Notes under the pieces: model-generated
The model's database searches: none
The model's input: only the letters and a program-made list of their open reading frames with translations
Told to the model about the DNA's origin: nothing
Position numbers and translations under genes: made by a program
Part shown: positions 59,307-64,000 of the stretch, piece by piece
Numbering within the stretch: the first letter of the stretch is position 1
How the letters are laid out: each line of letters opens with the position of its first letter
DNA from: Loripinus fragilis
Taxonomy: Eukaryota > Mollusca > Bivalvia > Lucinida > Lucinidae
NCBI GenBank assembly: GCA_964019695.1
Contig: OZ026525.1
Location: 60,172,253-60,236,252, forward strand
Length of the DNA: 64,000 nucleotides
Direction: 5' to 3'

Positions 59307-59336
59307 CTGAAAAAATGTTGTACCTATTAATAAACT

Positions 59337-59571
59337 ACAGTAAATGTTCTAAAATTTTGAACACTAGTTGCCTTCCAAAAATGCCATAGATGCTTCTGAA
59401 GAACAGGGAAGACTCAGATCAGACTGTTTCTGAAGAAGCAGTCTGATCAGGGTCTTCCCTGTTGGCTATTCTGACACACATTTTGTGAATTCCAGTCCTT
59501 CATGATAACCATATATCTTATTTTAGAACAGAGAGAGGAAAATGTTAGAAATTTTTGAACATTTACTGTAA
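59337..59571. repeat. Family J MITE, full copy
   Basis: 'cagtaaatgttctaaaattt' / 'aatttttgaacatttactgt' ends. The core 'cagatcagactgtttctgaag' / 'cttctgaagaagcagtctgatc'-type stem. Starts 30 bases from exon 1. Confidence 0.9.
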
Positions 59572-60121
59572 CTAGAGTTTAAATCAAGTTTGTGAAACTC
59601 CGTGTCCCCAACATTACACTTGTCCAAAAGCAGGGCTGTTTGGTTCCAATGTCGGATTTGTCCAACAATCGTTTTTTTAATAGTATTCTTATTTGTGCAA
59701 AGGAGTAGATAATCCTTTGCACAAATAAGTATACTATTAAAGTTTCTAGTCTCTAGCTTCAATACTTTTTGAGATACATGTATCCAGGGCCTTTCTATAC
59801 ATAGAGAGTCCCTGATTTATCTCACTAGCAAGATCTCTATCTTATTTCAATCAAAGAGACATAACTCAATAATGGGAGATAATTCAAGATGAAAAAAAAT
59901 ATGGAGGAAATTGTGTATGAAATTTCAAGACCTTTGCATGCACATTTCCAAAGATCTAAGATGGTGGATGTGTAAAAAGTGATGGAAGGATGGGCAGATA
60001 GACGAGCTAAAAGCATGAATATGCCTAACTTTTTCAAAGTTGGGGGCAAAAAGGTTTTTAATATAGCTACTTAACCCATTTATGCCTAATTAACAGACTT
60101 TCCCACTCTATAAATTGGACA

Positions 60122-60240
60122 TGTTCATTTTATTCAAATTCTAATAGAACATTCTATAAGTAAACAGTGGAGACCCTGATCAGATGCTGTGCAGCATCTG
60201 ATCTGGGTCTGCACTGTTTGCCTCTGTCCCTAAAAAATTA
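60122..60240. repeat. Family K hairpin
   Basis: 'aacagtggagaccctgatca' / 'tgatctgggtctgcactgtt' with a gatgctgtgcagcatc stem-loop. Confidence 0.88.
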
Positions 60241-60461
60241 AGAAGATTAGTAATCATGCAGCTCACCTTTTCTATGTTTACTTCCTTTTAATCCCATGAT
60301 GTATCCAATTTTAACTAGTTTCAGGGCAATTTTAAAATGAATTCTTCCTCAAGTTTTAGTTCAAACCACTGATGGCAAACAATTTAACTTTATCTTTTCC
60401 CACAAGTTTGGCACAAAATCTCATATTATCCCATGATTCAATGCAGTGACTGAGTCTGCTG

Positions 60462-60691
60462 TTTAACTCTTTCCTGGGTAGTGGCAACTTTTGTCATTTC
60501 TTGATAACCTTTGCAAACAGTTTGGAACCAGATCAGGACCGACAAAATGTCGGTCCTGATCTGGATCCAAACTGTTTGACACTCTTGACAGTGTGTCTGA
60601 AATAAGTTTTGAAAAAAGTCAACTTTGACACACAAAAAAGCCAGCATACGACAACAAAAGCATGAAAATCACCAAGCATGCGAAGAGTTAA
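60462..60691. repeat. Hairpin family A, full copy (reference copy)
   Basis: Outer ends tttaactctttcctgg and gcatgcgaagagttaa. Arms 'aacagtttggaaccagatca' and 'tgatctggatccaaactgtt' bracket the perfect ggaccgacaaaatgtcggtcc stem. A right-hand module 'cagcatacgacaacaaaagc' pairs with 'gcaacttttgtcatttcttg' on the left. Its TTAA ends and two-level palindrome define the family. Confidence 0.92.
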
Positions 60692-61309
60692 CCAAACAGA
60701 CTTTAAAATTCCTTCAGCTCCAACTTAGGTATGTTACAAGGCCATCTAACCCTCAACCCTTAAACTGCCGCTGCCAATCAAGGAAATTAGTGGTATACAG
60801 ATCTTATTTAACTTAAACATTTCATGTGATATTTTGTCTGCCAAAAAAGCAGACAAAACATCACAAGAAAAATTTAAGTTAAAAAGTCTATTTACATCAA
60901 ATAATGAAGCTAAGAACTTAAATATTGAACAAAAACTGTTGTTCATTGCAATTTTAAAGGTGCCCTAACAGTTAAATTTAATCCAACCATAGCTACAAAT
61001 GTATCAAATGACTTTGCAATAGTAATGTTATTATTTATTTTCATTTAAGAATCTTGTCATGATTATATTACTTTTAAAATATCTTTCCAAAATTAGAACA
61101 TAACTATAAGCTTGAGAGATTTTCTTCACGATTTCATCAAAACCTTTACCTCGATAAGTATAGTCATTATCAAAATTACTCAACCAGATTAACATACATA
61201 ACCCCTATAAGAGCACATTAGTATCATCTTTATGATTGGGTTGCAGTTTCTGCTAACTATAAAAGAGGGCTAAGTGGCCCTGGATCACTAACCTGAGTTC
61301 TGTTTAAGC

Positions 61310-62000
61310 TTCTTAATATAAAGGTATCAATTGGAAACTGACCATGTCCCTGGTGATCCCTGGGGCGAGGGTTTGTTTGATTTGATTCTTTACGTCCCAT
61401 CAAAAATCTTTCAGTTATAAAGAGATGGGTCTTCCTGGGTTGAACCAGTACTAAGCAAGGATAAATATGTCTTGCTCAAGGACACAATGCAGTGACACCA
61501 GTGAGGCTCGAACCCGCGGCCCCTCGGTCTCGAGTCAAGCACAGATCCCTGGGGTGAGGATTGGAACAAATTTAAAAGAGGACCACTAGATGATGCTACA
61601 TACCAAGGCCTAGACTAGTGGTTTCAAAGAGGATTATATGCTATCACCATACGAGTCAACATAAAACATGTGATCTCCGGGGTGGGGCAAATTTTAGACA
61701 CAAAACCATTATTTGAATAAACTTGGTAAAGTACCACTTGGTAATGCTTCATACCAAATATCAAGGCTCTAGGCCTTGTGGTTTCAAACAAGAAGATTTT
61801 TTATGTTTTCCCTATATAAACTTATAAAAAAACAGATCACCCCAGGAGGAGAGCCAATTTTTGCCCTGGGCCATTACTTGAACAAACTTGGTAGAGGTCC
61901 ACCTGGTGATTTTACATACCAAATATCAAGGCTCTAGGCTTTATAAGTTTAGACAAGAAGGAGTGGGGTGATAATATAACTGACCATCATGATTTGACTG
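61310..62000. repeat. Two to three tandem units related to the 24562-26253 element
   Basis: 'aacaaacttggtagaggtcc', 'catgtgatctccggggtggg' and 'taccaaatatcaaggctcta' recur at about 130-180-bp spacing. 'aaacttggtag' and 'ataccaag' are shared with the 24562-26253 units. No termini seen. Confidence 0.7.
61371..61543 (-). mobile_element. SINE with about 16-bp target duplication
   Basis: gatccctggggcgagg (61355-61370) and gatccctggggtgagg (61544-61559) flank it, with one change. Minus-strand element from the (caaa)n tail to a tRNA-like head 'cgaacccgcggcccctcggt'. The 5' end is slightly truncated compared with 19947-20138. Confidence 0.92.
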
Positions 62001-62464
62001 AAAGATTGATAAAGACATGTAAAACAACAAGACAAACATAAATAAAATAAGTCAGCTCTTGAGATTTTGGTACCCATATGTGTAAAGTTACTTATAAGTT
62101 TGCATGGACAGATATCTAGTGGACTTTTAAAGAGGCCTAACTTCTGGTCTGAGCCTTCCCTGTAGACACAAAAAGTGAAGAAAATATTGTATCAACGTTG
62201 TTATGATATTGTTTAGACATCATGTGTTTGCTGGGTTCAACTACTTCTATTCATTGTTTTAGCAAGCAGCAAGACTCTAAGGAGGCTGCTCAGGCTTGAA
62301 TGAGCCTTCTAAGGTCACATATTGGCCCTCGATACAAGAAAATCTGCCTAATCCCAGTTTGCAACCATGTAAGGCTCAATCCAGCCTGCTAAGCTACAAA
62401 GACAAGCTAGAATTTGAAAGTCTTGCATGTAGCAAGTTTAGCAGATATATTTTCAAACAAGAGA

Positions 62465-62650
62465 ATAACAAACATAGGTTTTAGATAAACAAAAATTTTA
62501 GCGTAAAATTGTAAATAATTTCTTTCCCATCAGTTTAAACACATGTTTTGGGTGCTCTAAAGAACCATCTCATTGAGACGGTTCTTTTGAGTACCCAAAA
62601 CATATGTTTTGGTTGAGAAATAAGAGAATTAATTTTAAGGTGCACATTCT
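62465..62650. repeat. Family B palindromic element
   Basis: 'aagaaccatctcattgagac' core, 'acacatgttttgggtgctc' and 'gtacccaaaacatatgtttt' flanks. Confidence 0.85.
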
Positions 62651-63014
62651 AACTTAAGTCCTGAACAAATGCACTGATCAGACTGCCCAAATGAGCAGGC
62701 TGTGTGCACCTTTGTTGTTTACAACAAGGTCAGGTTTTCTCAAGTCAAGTCACATGTGTAATACATACAAAAAAATCTAGTGCTGATTTTTTTTTGTTGA
62801 ATTAAGCTAGCCAAAGACAACTTACTGAAGATAACCTTGGTCCTAAGTGGAATGTTTACAGTCCAGTTACTAATCAAACACTAAAGTTGAGATAAAAATG
62901 ACTTTTACCAGTCAAAATATCTTAAGAATCATATGAAGATAATTTCATATCATAATCTCTATTTATGTATTTACTGCAAAAAGACGGACAGACAGGCTTA
63001 TGCATAGGGCCAGT

Positions 63015-63195
63015 TAAGCAAAAAAAAATTCAGCATAAAATTGTGATTATTTTCTTATTCATCAGTTTTAACATGTGTTATGGGTGCTCAAAAGAACCGT
63101 CTCACCGAGACGGTTCTTTTGAGTACCAACAACAAATGTTTTGGTTGAGAAATATGAAATATAATTTTCAGTTACGCACTCTTATCTAGAGGCCT
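63015..63195. repeat. Family B palindromic element
   Basis: Perfect core aagaaccgtctcaccgagac(ggttctt). Ends with 'gttacgcactcttatctaga', the family's right end. Confidence 0.88.
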
Positions 63196-63210
63196 GGCTT
63201 ATGAGAAGTC

Positions 63211-63423
63211 TTAACTCTTTGCCTACTACTGTTGTTTGCTGAAAACTGTTGCAAAACAGTTTGGACCAAGATCAGGACCGACAAAAAGTCGGACCTGATC
63301 AGGATCCATGCTGTTTGCACTCTGATGGTATTCCTGAAAGAATTTTTCTAAAAAGTTTATTTTGAAAATATCAGCAGACTACAAAACCGCATGCAAAATT
63401 ATCCAGTAGGCAAAGAGTTAATT
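63211..63423. repeat. Hairpin family A, full copy
   Basis: cttaactctttgcctacta to gtaggcaaagagttaatt. Arms 'tttggaccaagatcaggacc' / 'ggacctgatcaggatccatg'. Confidence 0.88.
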
Positions 63424-63474
63424 GCTTCCTATAATCAGGTAATATATGTAAGAAACACTTGTCAAGGTAATCAA

Positions 63475-63630
63475 AATATTTGCACATAAAATTGTCATTA
63501 TTTTATTACTCATCAGTATAAGCATGTGTTTTGGGTGCTCAAAAGAACCGTCTCATTGAGACGGTTCTTTTGAGAACCCACAACATATATTTGTTTGATT
63601 AATAAGAAAAATAATTTCAATCACACAATT
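63475..63630. repeat. Family B palindromic element
   Basis: 'aagaaccgtctcattgagac' core, 'agcatgtgttttgggtgctc' left flank. It runs directly into the next family I element. Confidence 0.85.
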
Positions 63631-63826
63631 AACCCTTAAAGTGCCAATCACGACTGCAGCAGATGACAAATTTTGAGACATCTTTCATAATTTTCCAAAA
63701 AAAGAAGATATGATATTTCAGCAGACTATTCACATGAAATAACTTGCCTTATTTGTTATTTTTGAAAAAGCCGCAAAATTTGAAATTGTCGTCTGCTGTA
63801 AATTATAGGTGGCGCTTTATGGGTTA
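63629..63826. repeat. Family I MITE
   Basis: ttaacccttaaagtgccaat to ggcgctttatgggttaa. The inner 'gatatgatatttca' / 'tgaaataacttgcc' arms have a deletion compared with 30806-31017. Confidence 0.85.
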
Positions 63827-63909
63827 ACAGGAAGCCTGAGAAAGCAACAATTAGTCCCTTTATCATAAAGCCATGATTGGGCACAGTACAAGAAATCACC
63901 TGGGCTTCA

Positions 63910-64000
63910 GGTTAACCCATAGAGCGTTTGCAGCAAACATCAATTTCAAATTATGCAGCATTTTCAAAAATAAGCATTAAGGCATGATATTTCATGAGAA
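63910..64000. repeat. Family I MITE, cut by window end
   Basis: 'gttaacccatagagcgtttg', 'gcagcaaacatcaatttcaa', and then 'ggcatgatatttcatgagaa' at the edge. Confidence 0.65.

Larger units (their letters stand above)
54371..58651. mobile_element. 4.3-kb DNA transposon with long inverted ends and a degraded gene
   Basis: Left tagctaggcggctaagagcc... and right ...ggctcttagccgcctagcta are inverted. Pairing continues about 200 bases ('gtgctattccggatacaagc' with 'atgaaa' on the left matches tttcat and gcttgtatccggaatagcac on the right; 'tatagaacc' and 'gctcatgcgcaa' also pair). Inside are a conserved coding fragment (56016-56181), an inserted 688-bp element and a family N copy. The flanks share only tgc, so the target duplication is uncertain. 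It lies in the intron between exons 1 and 2. Confidence 0.85.

Noticed and set aside
59307..64000. Search for the missing N-terminal AIFM3 exon
   Set aside because: No open segment with a start codon and a phase-compatible donor was convincing; this stretch is mostly family A, B, I, J and K repeats.

Overview
This is animal genomic DNA: AT-rich, with short exons separated by kilobase introns that follow GT-AG rules, and very dense in short interspersed repeats. Gene content and repeat style (tRNA-derived SINEs, dozens of palindromic MITE-like elements, inverted-terminus elements carrying GACGGAC runs) suggest a mollusc, most likely a bivalve. That assignment rests on general familiarity with such genomes, not on a search. 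There are no prokaryotic operons, CRISPR arrays or functional tRNA/rRNA genes.

Two protein-coding genes are supported and they converge tail to tail. (1) At the left edge, plus strand, are the last two coding exons of a TBCCD1-like gene (167-289 and 1519-2014). (2) From 59306 down to 7907, minus strand, is nearly the whole coding region of an AIFM3-like gene, a Rieske [2Fe-2S] plus FAD/NAD oxidoreductase of the apoptosis-inducing-factor family. Fifteen consecutive coding exons join in frame with matching phases to about 557 residues ending at a stop. Only the N-terminal exon(s) are missing, probably beyond 64000. A sixteenth exon (33147-33265) is a second version of the NAD-binding exon at 35847-35962. 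The phases allow one or the other but not both, so these are predicted mutually exclusive exons.

Several exons have been partly copied locally. The 3' part of AIFM3 exon 11 forms a 103-bp tandem array (14608-15406) whose units each keep splice-like borders and an open frame. Exon 14 has a truncated direct copy (8398-8625) and an inverted 5' fragment (26702-26748). The terminal TBCCD1 exon is followed by about nine tandem copies of its last codons plus 3' sequence (to 3432).

The rest is introns and intergenic DNA full of repeats. They include several hairpin or MITE families (labelled A to N below), a tRNA-derived SINE with clear target-site duplications, long inverted-terminus elements at 13815-14569, 16727-18500, 20641-21877, 24562-26253, 27410-30476, 36538-37318, 43427-45123 and 54371-58651, a LINE RNase H remnant split by an insertion, and a two-copy element with 17-bp termini and 6-bp target duplications. 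The stretches 45124-46052, 47164-47956, 50413-51044 and 62001-62464 hold nothing I can identify. Boundaries of repeats are eye estimates, good to roughly 10-20 bases unless termini are stated.
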